A stretch of 64,000 nt of DNA, taken from Nematostella vectensis (Eukaryota; Cnidaria; Anthozoa; Actiniaria; Edwardsiidae). A program made the translations under genes and the position numbers. Of the stretch, positions 23,101 to 30,117 are shown piece by piece (position 1 is the first letter of the stretch; the number at the start of each line of letters is the position of its first letter). The notes under the pieces were generated by a model. The model saw nothing but the letters and a program-made list of their open reading frames with translations, searched no databases and had not been told where the DNA came from. The stretch is taken from positions 4,643,747-4,707,746 of the forward strand of contig NC_064044.1 in the NCBI RefSeq assembly GCF_932526225.1. The letters are read 5' to 3'.

Positions 23101-24723
23101 AGCAGTGGGCGCATGGCTGACAGTGGGGGCATGGCTGGCACTGGGCGCATGGCTGACAGTGGGGTCATGGCTGACAGTGGGCGCATGGCTGACAGTGGGC
23201 GCATGGCTGGCAGTGGGCGCATGGCTGACAGTGGGGGCAGGGCTGGCAGTGGGCGCATGGCTGACATTGGGCGCATGGCTGGCAGTGGGCGCATGGCTGA
23301 CAGTGGGGGCATGGCTGACAGTGGGCGCATGGCTGACAGTGGGCGCATGGCTGGCAGTGGGCACATGGCTGGCAGTGGGCACATGGCTGGCAGTGGGCGC
23401 ATGGCTGGCAGTGGGCGCATGGCTGACAGTGGGGGCATGGCTGGCAGTGGGCACATGGCTTGCACTGGGCGCATGGCTGGCAGTGGGGACATGGCTGACA
23501 GTGGGGGCATGGCTGGCAGTGGGCACATGGCTGGCAGTGGGCACATGGCTGGCAGTGGGTGCATGGCTGGCAGTGGGCGCATGGCTGGCAGTGGGCACAT
23601 GGCTGGCAGTGGGCGCATGGTTGGCAGTGGGCACATGGCTGGCAGTGGGCGCATGGCTGACAGTGGGGGCATGGCTGGCAGTGGGCACATGGCTGGCACT
23701 GGGCGCATGGCTGACAGTGGGGGCATGGCTGGCAGTGGGCGCATGGCTGGCAGTGGGCGCATGGCTGGCACTGGGGGCATGGCTGGCAGTGGGCGCATGG
23801 CTGACAGTGGGCGCATGGCTGGCCGTGGGCGCATGGCTGACAGTGGGGGCATGGCTGGCAGTGGGCACATGGCTGGCACTGGGCGCATGGCTGGCAGTTG
23901 GCGCATGGCTGGCAGTGGGCGCATGGCTGGCAGTGGGCGCATGGCTGGCAGTGGGCACATGGCTGGCAGTGGGCGTATGGCTGGCAGTGGGCGCATGGCT
24001 GGCAGTGGGCGCATGGCTGGCAGTGGGCGCATGGCTGACAGTGGGGGCATGGCTGGCAGTGGGCGCATGGCTGGCAGTGGGCGCATGGCTGGCAGTGGGC
24101 GCATGGCTGGCAGTGGGCGCATGGCTGACAGTGGGGGCATGGCTGGCAGTGGGCGCATGGCTGGCACTGGGCGGATGGCTGGCAGTGGGCGCATGGCTGG
24201 CAGTGGGCGCATGGCTAGCAGTGGGCGCATGGCTGGCAGTGGGCGCATGGCTGGCAGTGGGCGCATGGCTGGCAGTGGGCGCATGGCTGGCAGTGGGCGC
24301 ATGGCTGGCAGTGGGCGCATGGCTGGCATTGGGCGCATGGCTGGCAGTGGGCGCATGGCTAGCAGTGGGCGCATGGCTGGCACTGGGCGCATGGCTGGCA
24401 GTGGGCGCATGGCTGGCACTGGGCGCATGGCTGGCAGTGGGCGCATGGCTGACAGTGGGTGCATGGCTGGCAGTTGGGGCATGGCTGACAGTTGGCGCAT
24501 GGCTGGCACTGGGCTGAAGGCTGGTACTTTGTTTAAGCAGATATTTCCTAGCACATTGCACATTGCTGTGCGGCACATGAGCTGGGAATTCTTGCTTCCA
24601 AATACCATGCTCATAGGCGAACTTCTGTCTTGGGTCATACTCAAAATCAATTATTGTTCCTTTCTGCGTGTACGAGTACGTTAGGTAGTCATCTCCATAG
24701 ATATTGTTCAGTAGCTTTGTCAT
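11104..24723 (-). CDS. giant hexapeptide-repeat protein with C-terminal Ulp1-like cysteine peptidase
   Basis: One frame of 4,539 codons. Residues 1 to about 70 are unique (MTKLLNNIYGDDYLTY...). In-frame codons just upstream read WSAEEKSWIL, reminiscent of a Myb/SANT-like helix, so the real start may lie in an upstream exon. About 4,260 residues of a degenerate Ser-His-Ala-Pro-Thr-Ala repeat follow. The last roughly 200 residues resemble a C48/Ulp1 peptidase: LLNDITINAAQRIL, His in SHWKAV (11485-11487), Asp in NYFDSL (11431-11433), the oxyanion Gln in VQQQ, and Cys in AECGLFAVAY (11305-11307). His-Asp-Gln-Cys order and spacing fit the family, which cleaves ubiquitin-like modifiers. Such domains also occur in mobile-element proteins. 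No stop or frameshift occurs over 13.6 kb. Whether the repeat is translated, and whether the gene is expressed, is unknown. Confidence 0.65.
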   Translation of the reverse strand: MTKLLNNIYGDDYLTYSYTQKGTIIDFEYDPRQKFAYEHGIWKQEFPAHVPHSNVQCARKYLLKQSTSLQPSASHAPTVSHAPTASHAPTVSHAPTASHAPSASHAPTASHAPSASHAPTASHAPTASHAPNASHAPTASHAPTASHAPTASHAPTASHAPTASHAPTASHAPTASHAPTASHPPSASHAPTASHAPTVSHAPTASHAPTASHAPTASHAPTASHAPTVSHAPTASHAPTASHAPTASHTPTASHVPTASHAPTASHAPTASHAPTASHAPSASHVPTASHAPTVSHAPTASHAPTVSHAPTASHAPSASHAPTASHAPTASHAPTVSHAPSASHVPTASHAPTVSHAPTASHVPTANHAPTASHVPTASHAPTASHAPTASHVPTASHVPTASHAPTVSHVPTASHAPSASHVPTASHAPTVSHAPTASHAPTASHVPTASHVPTASHAPTVSHAPTVSHAPTVSHAPTASHAPNVSHAPTASPAPTVSHAPTASHAPTVSHAPTVSHDPTVSHAPSASHAPTVSHAPTASPTASHAPTASHAPSASHAPTASHAPTVNHAPSASHVPTASHVPTASHAPTASHAPTASHAPTASHAPTVSHAPSASHVPTASHAPTVSHAPTASHVPTANHAPTASHVPTASHAPTASHAPTASHVPTASHAPTASHAPTASHAPTASHAPTASHVPTASHAPSASHVPTASHAPTVSHAPTASHAPTASHVPTASHVPTASHAPTVSHAPTASHAPTVSHAPTASHAPTVSHAPTASPAPTVSHAPTASHAPTVSHAPTVSHDPTVSHAPSASHVPTASPTASHAPTASHAPSASHAPTASHAPTVNHAPSASHVPTASHVPTASHAPTASHAPTASHAPTVSHAPSASHVPTASHAPTVSHAPTASHVPTANHAPTASHVPTASHAPTASHAPTASHVPTASHAPTASHAPTASHAPTASHAPTASHAPTASHVPTASHKPSASHAPTASHAPTVSHAPTASHAPTASHAPTVSHAPTASHAPSASHAPTASHAPSASHVPSASHVPTASHAPTVSHAPSASHVPTASHAPTVSHAPSASHAPTASHAPTVSHAPTASHAPSASHAPSASHAPTASHAPTVSHAPTASHVPTANHAPNASHVPTASHAPTASHAPTASHVPTASHVPTASHAPTASHAPTASHAPTASHAPSASHVPTASHAPTVSHAPTASHAPTVSHAPTASHAPSASHAPTASHAPTASHAPTVSHAPSASHVPTASHAPTVSHAPTASHVPTANHAHTASHVPTASHAPTASHAPTASHVPTASHAPTASHAPTASHAPTASHVPTASHAPSASHVPTASHAPTVSHAPTASHAPTASHVPTASHVPTASHAPTVSHAPTASHAPTVSHAPTASHAPTVSHAPTASPAPTVSHAPTASHAPTVSHAPTVSHDPTVSHAPSASHAPTVSHAPTASPTASHAPTASHAPSASHAPTASHAPTVNHAPSASHVPTASHVPTASHAPTASHAPTASHAPTASHAPTVSHAPSASHVPTASHAPTVSHAPTASHVPTANHAPTASHVPTASHAPTASHAPTASHVPTASHAPTASHAPTASHAPTASHAPTASHVPTASHAPSASHVPTASHAPTVSHAPTASHAPTASHVPTASHVPTASHAPTVSHAPTASHAPTVSHAPTASHAPTVSHAPTASPAPTVSHAPTASHAPTVSHAPTVSHDPTVSHAPSASHVPTASHAPTVSHAPTASPTASHSPTASHAPSASHAPTASHAPTVNHAPSASHVPTASHVPTASHAPTASHAPTASHVPTASHAPSASHAPTASHAPTASHAPTVSHVPTASHAPTASHAPTVSHAPTPSHVPTANHAPTASHVPTASHAPTASHAPTASHVPTASHVPSASHAPTASHAPTASHAPSASHVPTASHAPTVSHAPTASHAPTVSHAPTASHAPTASHAPTASHVPTASHAPSASHAPSASHVPTASHAPTVSHAPTASHAPTASHVPTASHAPSASHVPTASHAPTVSHAPTASHAPTASHVPTASHVPTASHAPTVSHAPTASHAPTVSHAPTASHAPTVSHAPTASPAPTASHAPTASHVPTASHAPSASHAPSASHVPTASHAPTASHAPTASHVPTASHVPSASHVPTASHAPTVSHAPTASHAPTVSHAPTASHAPSASHAPTASHAPTASHAPTASHAPTVSHVPTASHAPTASHAPTVSHAPTASHVPTANHAPTASHVPTASHAPTASHAPTASHVPTASHVPTASHAPTASHAPTASHAPTVSHAPSASHVPTASHPPTASHAPTASHAPTASHVPTASHAPSASHVPTASHAPTVSHAPTASHAPTVSHAPTASHAPTVSHAPSASHVPTASHAPTVSHAPTASPTASHAPTASHAPSASHAPTASHAPTASHAPTVNHAPSASHVPTASHAPTASHAPSANHAPTASHAPTVNHAPSASHAPTASHVPTASHAPTVNHAPSASHVPTASHAPTVSHAPTASHVPTANHAPTASHVPTASHAPTASHVPTVSHAPTASHAPTASHAPSASHAPTASHVPTASHAPTVSHAPTVSHAPTASHVPTANHAPTASHVPTASHVPTASHTPTVSHAPTASHAPTASHAPSASHAPSASHVPTASHAPTVSHAPTASHAPTVSHAPTASHVPTANHAPTASHVPTASHAPTASHAPTASHVPTASHVPTASHAPTASHAPTASHAPTASHVPTASHAPSASHAPTASHAPTASHAPTVSHAPTASHAPTASHVPTASHVPTASHVPTASHAPTVSHAPTASHAPTVSHAPTASHAPTVSHAPTVSHAPTASHAPTASHVPTASHAPTASHAPSASHAPTASHAPTASHAPTASHAPSASHAPTASHAPTASHVPTASHAPTASHAPTASHAPTASHAPTASHVPTASHAPSASHVPTASHAPTVSHAPTASHAPTASHVPTASHVPTASHAPTVSHAPTASHAPTVSHAPTASHAPTVSHAPTASPAPTVSHAPTASHAPTVSHAPTVSHDPTVSHAPSASHVPTASHAPTVSHAPTASPTASHSPTASHAPSASHAPTASHAPTVNHAPSASHVPTASHVPTASHAPTASHAPTASHVPTASHAPSASHAPTASHAPTASHAPTVSHVPTASHAPTASHAPTVSHAPTPSHVPTANHAPTASHVPTASHAPTASHAPTASHVPTASHVPSASHAPTASHAPTASHAPSASHVPTASHAPTVSHAPTASHAPTVSHAPTASHAPTASHAPTASHVPTASHAPSASHAPSASHVPTASHAPTVSHAPTASHAPTASHVPTASHAPSASHVPTASHAPTVSHAPTASHAPTASHVPTASHVPTASHAPTVSHAPTASHAPTVSHAPTASHAPTVSHAPTASPAPTASHAPTASHVPTASHAPSASHAPSASHVPTASHAPTASHAPTASHVPTASHVPSASHVPTASHAPTVSHAPTASHAPTVSHAPTASHAPSASHAPTASHAPTASHAPTASHAPTVSHVPTASHAPTASHAPTVSHAPTASHVPTANHAPTASHVPTASHAPTASHAPTASHVPTASHVPTASHAPTASHAPTASHAPTVSHAPSASHVPTASHPPTASHAPTASHAPTASHVPTASHAPSASHVPTASHAPTVSHAPTASHAPTVSHAPTASHAPTVSHAPSASHVPTASHAPTVSHAPTASPTASHAPTASHAPSASHAPTASHAPTASHAPTVNHAPSASHVPTASHAPTASHAPSANHAPTASHAPTVNHAPSASHAPTASHVPTASHAPTVNHAPSASHVPTASHAPTVSHAPTASHVPTANHAPTASHVPTASHAPTASHVPTVSHAPTASHAPTASHAPSASHAPTASHVPTASHAPTVSHAPTVSHAPTASHVPTANHAPTASHVPTASHVPTASHTPTVSHAPTASHAPTASHAPSASHAPSASHVPTASHAPTVSHAPTASHAPTVSHAPTASHVPTANHAPTASHVPTASHAPTASHAPTASHVPTASHVPTASHAPTASHAPTASHAPTASHVPTASHAPSASHAPTASHAPTASHAPTVSHAPTASHAPTASHVPTASHVPTASHVPTASHAPTVSHAPTASHAPTVSHAPTASHAPTVSHAPTVSHAPTASHAPTASHVPTASHAPTASHAPSASHAPTASHAPTASHAPTASHAPSASHAPTASHAPTASHVPTASHAPTASHAPTVSHAPTASHAPTASHVPTASHAPTASHAPSASHVPTASHVPTVSHAPTASHAPTVSHAPTASHAPTASHAPSASHAPTASHAPTASHAPSASHAPTASHVPSTRHAPRKQRRMATLSSSDHCISENRLLNDITINAAQRILQQQHPLCEGFQDTLLGPHLQFTVCAGEFVQILYTGTSHWKAVSNVGCPREIVNYFDSLCSGRPNSQVIKQIAAIMRANSPNISINVIPVQQQTKPAECGLFAVAYMTSILNGQDPHSVNCDEGKFRRHLRDCFTRQVMTKFPEVTIIAGKCKAANISVRFCCFC
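11722..24525 (-). repeat. 18-bp coding minisatellite, about 710 units
   Basis: Consensus on the + strand is GGGCGCATGGCTGGCAGT; on the - strand it encodes Ser-His-Ala-Pro-Thr-Ala. Variation is limited to a few positions: GCG/GTG/GGG/CCC codon changes give Ala/Val/Pro variants, ACT/AGT gives Thr/Ser, and GCC/GTC gives Ala/Val. Several shortened 12-bp units (near 13575, 15510, 17525, 19460, 20337, 22258, 23097) keep the frame. The consensus lacks stops in four of six frames, so long shadow ORFs exist on both strands. The 24,000-24,450 end is the most homogeneous, mostly consensus units. Large higher-order duplications are described separately. Confidence 0.97.
12090..19985. repeat. 3,948-bp higher-order tandem duplication inside the minisatellite
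   Basis: Unusual variant combinations recur exactly 3,948 bp apart. The run of GACTGGCGGT units near 12121 recurs near 16069. GGGAGCATGG at about 12851 recurs near 16799. The shortened unit near 13575 recurs near 17523, the GGTCATGGCT unit near 15597 near 19545, and the rare GGGCTAGCACT-type units also match. 3,948 equals 220 units of 18 bp minus two 6-bp deletions. Related shorter blocks repeat again later (segments near 19842, 20700 and 22602). The two long copies appear nearly identical by eye, so they reflect either a very recent segmental duplication or an assembly artefact. Confidence 0.85.
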
Positions 24724-25538
24724 AACCAGGATCCAGGACTTTTCTTCTGCTGACCAGTTGGCGTCCTTCTTTTTTCACCCGCATCCACGGAAGTGGAATG
24801 CCTTCTTACCTATGAAAAAATAAAATAATTTTAGGCAAGCATTGCGAGCAAAGGTGGGCACTTCAGAACACGGATTCTCCTAGCCTTGTAAACCTTGTAG
24901 ACTGTAACACTTTTGCTAACTTTTATGAACGTTTACTTGAGACCACGGTAGCGGATGTCACACTGTAACAAAATACTTGCGCTGTTATACCTGCACCGGT
25001 TGCTCTCGGTGAATCTGTGTATTGTAACCTGCAGTGTTTCATGGATATCAAGTAAATAAGCCAAAAAAAAAAAATCCAGGTTTGAAAAGCTGTAGAACTC
25101 TTTTACATTTTTATGAATATTAACATAGCTTTCAAATACATGGACTCTGGTAACAAATGATTGTCACTAACAGTGTATTTCTTATTTACTTTTTATTGAT
25201 AATTCTGGTATTCTATATTACATTGGTATGAGAAAGATTGGCATCATTTTGGCTTTACAATATGTTTTGTAGCTTTAAAGTATCATTTGTCCCATGAGTT
25301 GCATGTTTTTTTTATAGCATTGTACAACTATTTTGTTAGTGCAAAGTGCTTGCGGGTAGTAAACATTCGTTTGAACAAATTTAAATCCCAGAGATGCCAG
25401 ATTACGGCCTTTATGGATTATCTTTTGATTGATTCATATTATCTACATTCCGGTAAAAAAAAAACATTTTTGCATGAAGAACGTTTTATCTTTTTTTAAA
25501 CTATTTCGAGACGTCATAATAGGAAAAGGAATTATTAT
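24724..25538. other. upstream/intergenic stretch of the giant ORF
   Basis: 24724-24800 continues the peptidase frame upstream for about 18 codons on the - strand to a TGA, next to an AAAAAAG acceptor-like sequence, suggesting an intron/exon edge. Beyond that the DNA is AT-rich with T and A runs. No supported gene. A 70-codon + strand frame at 25287-25499 is low-complexity. Confidence 0.45.
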
Positions 25539-26815
25539 TTAATCAAGCATATGAGACGGCCTTGTTTTTTGAAACGTGGATACAACCTGTTCTAAACTAG
25601 GGCGGGAATTTGCATTATTGCGTAGACAGTTGCCGGACAATTCTCCTATTCCATCTGCATTGAAATAATTAACACGAGTAATGATACATTTCACCAAATA
25701 TCCGAAGGAGTACACATCACTCGCCATAATTTTTGCCTGTGATGTATCTAAAACCTCAGGTGCTATCGAAGGATAGTCTTTCTGCTGCCTTGCTTTGGAA
25801 AATTTGACTTCATCGCCGACCCGCGATGCTTTCCCCCAGTCAATCACAACCGGTTTCCAAGACCCGGAATAGTGGAAAACCACATTGTTTTGCTTAAGAT
25901 CGTTGTGGAGAAACCCTTTCTGGTGACAAAACATCAGCGTTTCCGCTATCGTCTTCAGGGCAGAAAGCCACATACCCACTTCTGTAAAAAGGCCTGTCTT
26001 CACTGCGCTTGACAGTGTAACACTTTTGTATCCCCTGCCGTGGAACTGTGTCACGAGTAGATAAGGTCTTTCTTTCAAGGCGACGCCAATGAGAAGAGGA
26101 AGAGATGGGTGGTGATGGGCTTTTTGAAGCTCTTGTAGCACGGTTGCTTCATGCACTGCCTCTTCTTTCTGCACGGCCCGGCGAGTAGATAAGGTCTTTC
26201 TTTCAAGGCGACGCCAATGAGAAGAGGAAGAGATGGATGGTGATGGGCTTTTTGAAGCTCTTGTAGCACGGTTGCTTTATGCACTGCCTCTTCTTTCTGC
26301 ACGGCCCGGCGAAATTCCTTGACAACAACAAGCATATTGCCCCGATATTGTTTTATCTGGCAAGTTCCGTAGCTGCCCTCCCCAATTTCTTTTTTCACAC
26401 CTTTGATCACCGTTAACTCTGTGCGTGAAACTTCGGGTAAGCTTCGATATTTCTCCGTGCTTGCTTTAGCTCTAGTTTGCGCGTTGGTGTTGGTGGTGGT
26501 TGGTATTGTATATCAACGCCACACATTTCAAGTAATTTTTGGCCTCTCGTTTGTGGCATTTGATGCTTCTTCGGTTTCTTCAGTGCCACATTCTGCTTTC
26601 GTTGTGGCGTTTGTGGGTCAGCGCGGTAGAGGGGTGCTGGTTCTTGTGTCTCCCGTTTTGTCTCTGACTCCTCTAGCCTCGGGAGTTTACACCGGGATTC
26701 TTTTCTTATCTGTATCAATTTTTTTCTTCATTCTTCGCTTTCTTTTTTGCTTGCTTTCTTCTTTTACTAGCAGATCGTTTCGTAGCAAGTCGCTTGTCCT
26801 CCATGGCTAAGACTA
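25539..26815 (-). pseudogene. protein-kinase-like pseudogene with a 128-bp tandem duplication
   Basis: Reading leftward: a Lys/Arg-rich N-terminal part (ATG near 26803, MEDKRLATKRSASKRRK...), then a kinase domain. The domain has a glycine loop (GEGSYGTC), the VVVKEF lysine, a HNDLKQNN catalytic loop (HRD arginine replaced by Asn), a DWG in place of DFG, and APEVLD. The N-terminal part breaks frame near 26730 and again between about 26415 and 26510. The segment 26054-26181 is repeated as 26182-26309. Because 128 is not a multiple of three, the duplication shifts the frame between the N-lobe and the catalytic loop. The C-terminus ends at the stop at 25539. Serine/threonine or tyrosine specificity cannot be told. 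The gene is probably non-functional unless the duplication is an assembly error. Confidence 0.75.
26054..26309 (-). repeat. two tandem 128-bp copies within the kinase
   Basis: The sequence beginning CGAGTAGATAAGGTCTTTC occurs at 26054 and 26182 and runs to GGCCCGGCGA in both copies, with only a few substitutions (for example GGGTGG versus GGATGG, and TTCATGC versus TTTATGC). High similarity points to a fairly recent duplication. Confidence 0.9.
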
Positions 26816-27479
26816 TGCTTTGTGCTAAGGCGCATCATGTTCTGTGCTAAAGCGCATCATCCGTTTGCTACTAAAGCGCAAAGTTTTGTTTCACACGCCA
26901 AATCTTTTATGCAAATTAGCAGAGGTGGTTCTTCTCAAACCACCCGATAAATTCCAAAACCCGGAAAGGCGCTTCATTTCTTTAATTCAGTGGTCACCGT
27001 GCGCCTAAAAAGATAGTTAACAATTTTGCGAATTTATCATAGGAAGATTTACTACAAATTTTGACTAATTTTAAAAGTGAAAATGTACGTGTATGTAAGT
27101 GTCTATTGTCTACAGATATTGACGAATCAAAAATTGATTTTTGAAAATTTGTTATTATCTAGCCAATCTACTAGGCTAACCTAGTTTTAGAAAAGTTCTT
27201 CCTCACCCATCAAAAACTCTGGCGGTAACCTAGCCAGCCGCAATATTGGTATTTTTGAGAAAAGAAAATGATTGGATATAATGGTAAAAAGGAAGCAGAT
27301 GAATACTTTGACAAATAAAGTGGCAGCAAAACTCAGAAGTTTGAATTTTTGTTAAATAGTATTCACGCTGAAAGAGAAGCCCCTCGATATCGAATAAATA
27401 TAAAGTTTAACACAGTTTAACGCAGTCACCAGAGCAATTACCTACATACCTTTTAAACACAGGAGTAATTGCACCACTA
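26816..27479. other. gene-free stretch
   Basis: AT-rich with a short GCGCTAAAGCGCA-type motif repeated at 26825-26880. No ORF or RNA gene recognised. Confidence 0.5.
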
Positions 27480-28222
27480 CCTCATTATTGATCTCCGTTA
27501 CTCTCGGGCTTTTGGCCTCGGACATCTGCAAGATCAGTTAGACAACACTATTGTTATTAATCTCTGTTGCTTTTGGGCTTTTGGCCACGGACATCTGCAA
27601 GATCAGTTAGACAACACTATTGTTATTGATCTCCGATGCTCTCGGGCTTTTTGGCCACGGACATCTGCAAGATCAGTTAGACAACCCTATTGTTATTAAT
27701 CTCTGTTGCTTTTGGGCTTTTGGCCACGGACATCTGCAAGATCAGTTAGACAACACTATTGTTATTGATCTCCGATGCTCTCGGGCTTTTTGGCCACGGA
27801 CATCTGCAAGATCAGTTAGACAACACTATTGTTATTAATCTCTGTTGCTTTTGGGCTTTTGGCCACGGACATCTGCAAGATCAGTTAGACAACACTATTG
27901 TTATTGATCTCCGATGCTCTCGGGCTTTTTGGCCACGGACATCTGCAAGATCAGTTAGACAACCCTATTGTTATTAATCTCTGTTGCTTTTGGGCTTTTG
28001 GCCACGGACATCTGCAAGATCAGTTAGACAACACTATTGTTATTGATCTCCGATGCTCTCGGGCTTTTTGGCCACGGACATCTGCAAGATCAGTTAGACA
28101 ACCCTATTGTTATTAATCTCTGTTGCTTTTGGGCTTTTGGCCACGGACATCTGCAAGATCAGTTAGACAACACTATTGTTATTGATCTCCGATGCTCTCG
28201 GGCTTTTTGGCCACGGACATCT
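27480..28222 (+). repeat. 69/70-bp tandem array, left part
   Basis: About eleven units of a 69-70-bp sequence containing CATCTGCAAGATCAGTTAGAC, CTATTGTTATT and TTGGGCTTTTGGCC. Two alternating variants (one with CTCCGATGCTCTCGGGC, one with CTCTGTTGCTTTTGGGC) form a 139-bp higher-order dimer repeated at least four times. The array is interrupted by a LINE at 28223 and resumes at 29900. Confidence 0.95.
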
Positions 28223-29899
28223 CTTTTAATCTTTATCTTTAATTGACTTTGCCCACGGAGAAAAAAAATACACATACATAATACGTTATACATGAGAAAC
28301 AGAACATAAATACATACAATAACGAAAGGGCAGGGTATCCGCCACAGCTAGGCCAATTACGGCGGACCCGAGTTTAAAATGTGTAAAAGTTACAAGGTCA
28401 CAAAAACTAAATTAGAAACAACATGAAATTTGGTGCGTTAGCACCCTGGCCCGATTGCAGGTGAGGCAGACAGATTTCCATGAGCGCGGATCCTCTGGAT
28501 CGTAAGTTATCGAAAGAGCATTTAAGTAGTAATTTAATAAAGCGCGCTTGAAAGAAGCATGGTCAGAGTAGCTAGAACTATTTAACAAATTAGTGAGAGT
28601 GTTCCATATTCTTGTACAACGGTTTAAATATGATTTTTGAAAAGCAGAAGTTTTGCATTTGCGAGCGAAGAATTGTGGTGCGCTTGAGTTTGTAGATGAT
28701 CTAGTAGGACGGACTGAGCGAACTTTGGGAACAATTGATGGATTAATATTGACAAGCCCATTTATGATTTTATAAAAGTATGACATGTCCAAATATTCGT
28801 GCCAATACAATAGTGGCAATAATTTAAGTTGAATAAGTCTTTCTTTGTATGTTTGGCTGCATCTAAATGGGAGTCCTAACATGTACTTGCTAGCTCGTCT
28901 TTGGATTCTTTCAACTCGTCTAATCAGGTCCTTTGTCTGCGGTGCCCACAGTTGTGTTGCGTATCCTAGGTGAGGACGTACTAGGGCGAGATACATCGAT
29001 CTTCTTATGTTGGTTTTCTTTATGGATCTTGAGTGTCTTCTAACGAACCCCAGCGTCCTGTTGGCCTTACTACATGCCTCGTCAACTTGCTTAGTCCAAG
29101 AGAGGTCGTCTGACATCCAGACGCCGAGATCCTTCTCCGTCTCAGTGCAGGCTAAAGGCAAACCGCCAAGCGAATATGTTTTGAGAACTGGTTTACGCTT
29201 TCGCGAAACCCGCATGACTTTGCTCTTTGTTTGATTAAATGTCATGCCTGTCGATGCCGCCCAGCCATTTAGACTGTTCAGGTCAGATTGTAACACATCC
29301 GTGTCGTCCGCCGAGTTGATAACATTAAAGACCTTAGTGTCGTCTGCAAATGTCGCAACACTGCATGAGCAAACTGAATCTGGCAAGTCATTTGCGAAGA
29401 GGACGAACAGTATAGGACCGAGAATTGACCCTTGCGGGACGCCGGAAGTCACAGGTTGACATGTTGAGACCCCCCCTGGAATAGCTACGCGTTGGCTCCG
29501 ATTGGTGATATATGATGTAAACCACTTCAACAGATTTCCGCCAAAACCATATTGGACTAGTTTCCGTGTTAGCATACGGTGGCTTACTCTATCGAAAGCC
29601 TTTGACATATCAAGGTATACAACATCAATTTGGTTCCCATTGTCTAAGTGAGAGCCAATAGTGTCAAGGACTTCCACCAGCTGGGTGACACAAGAGCGGC
29701 CTGCAATAAACCCATGTTGACACCTCTGGATGAGGCAGTGCACCCTCTCTCTTATCTTATTAAATACACAACGTTCCATAATTTTCGACACAACAGACAA
29801 GAGTGATATCGGTCTGTAATTTTCAACTTGTTGAGCAGAGTCTTTCTTGTAAACAGGAACGATATGAGCAATTTTCCATTCAGAAGGAAATTTGCCAAG
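28223..29899 (-). mobile_element. 5'-truncated CR1/Jockey-like LINE
   Basis: A 1,677-bp insertion flanked by a 5-bp direct repeat CATCT (28218-28222 and 29900-29904) that exactly divides one array unit. The 3' end (left, - strand) finishes in short AAAGAT/ATTAAAAG-type repeats, as in many CR1/Rex-like LINEs. Only the 3' half of the element is present, so reverse transcription aborted early. Confidence 0.9.
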
Positions 29900-29908
29900 C
29901 ATCTGCAA
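28412..29908 (-). pseudogene. LINE reverse transcriptase, N-terminally truncated but open
   Basis: 498 open codons; the first three lie in flanking array DNA. RT blocks are visible: VENYRPISLLSVVSKIMERC, QHGFIAGRSC, VYLDMSKAFDRVSH, GVPQGSILGPILFVLFANDLP, the catalytic TFADDTKVF, and the thumb/C-terminal region with RRVERIQRRASKYMLGLP, ending with a CLTC motif. The endonuclease and N-terminal RT residues are missing, so it cannot move on its own, but no stops occur over 498 codons, indicating recent insertion. Enzymatically it would have copied LINE RNA at nicked target DNA. Confidence 0.9.
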
Positions 29909-30117
29909 GATCAGTTAGACAACCCTATTGTTATTGATCTCCGTTGCTCTCGGGCTTTTGGCCTCGGACATCTGCAAGATCAGTTAGACAACACTATTGT
30001 TATTGATCTCCGATGCTCTCGGGCTTTTGGCCTCGGACATCTGCAAGATCAGTTAGACAACACTATTGTTATTGACCTTCGTTGCTCTCGGGCTTTTGGC
30101 CACGGATATCTGCAAGA
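29900..30117 (+). repeat. 69/70-bp tandem array, right part
   Basis: Three further units of the same repeat as 27480-28222, here mostly of the CTCTCGGGCTTTTGGCC variant, decaying at about 30117. It shows that the LINE landed inside a pre-existing array. Confidence 0.92.

Noticed and set aside
11692-24684. + strand open frames of 4,330 and 2,788 codons and a second - strand frame of 4,338 codons
   Set aside because: They are shadows of the 18-bp repeat, which lacks stops in four frames. Only the 11104-24723 frame extends into recognisable unique domains.
11104-24723. The hexapeptide array as a CRISPR-like or bacterial surface repeat
   Set aside because: No spacers, units are contiguous, and the surrounding sequence is eukaryotic.
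27469-28246. Tandem 69-76 codon frames as a repeat protein gene
   Set aside because: Array with mixed 69/70-bp units shifts frame between units; no continuous coding sequence.
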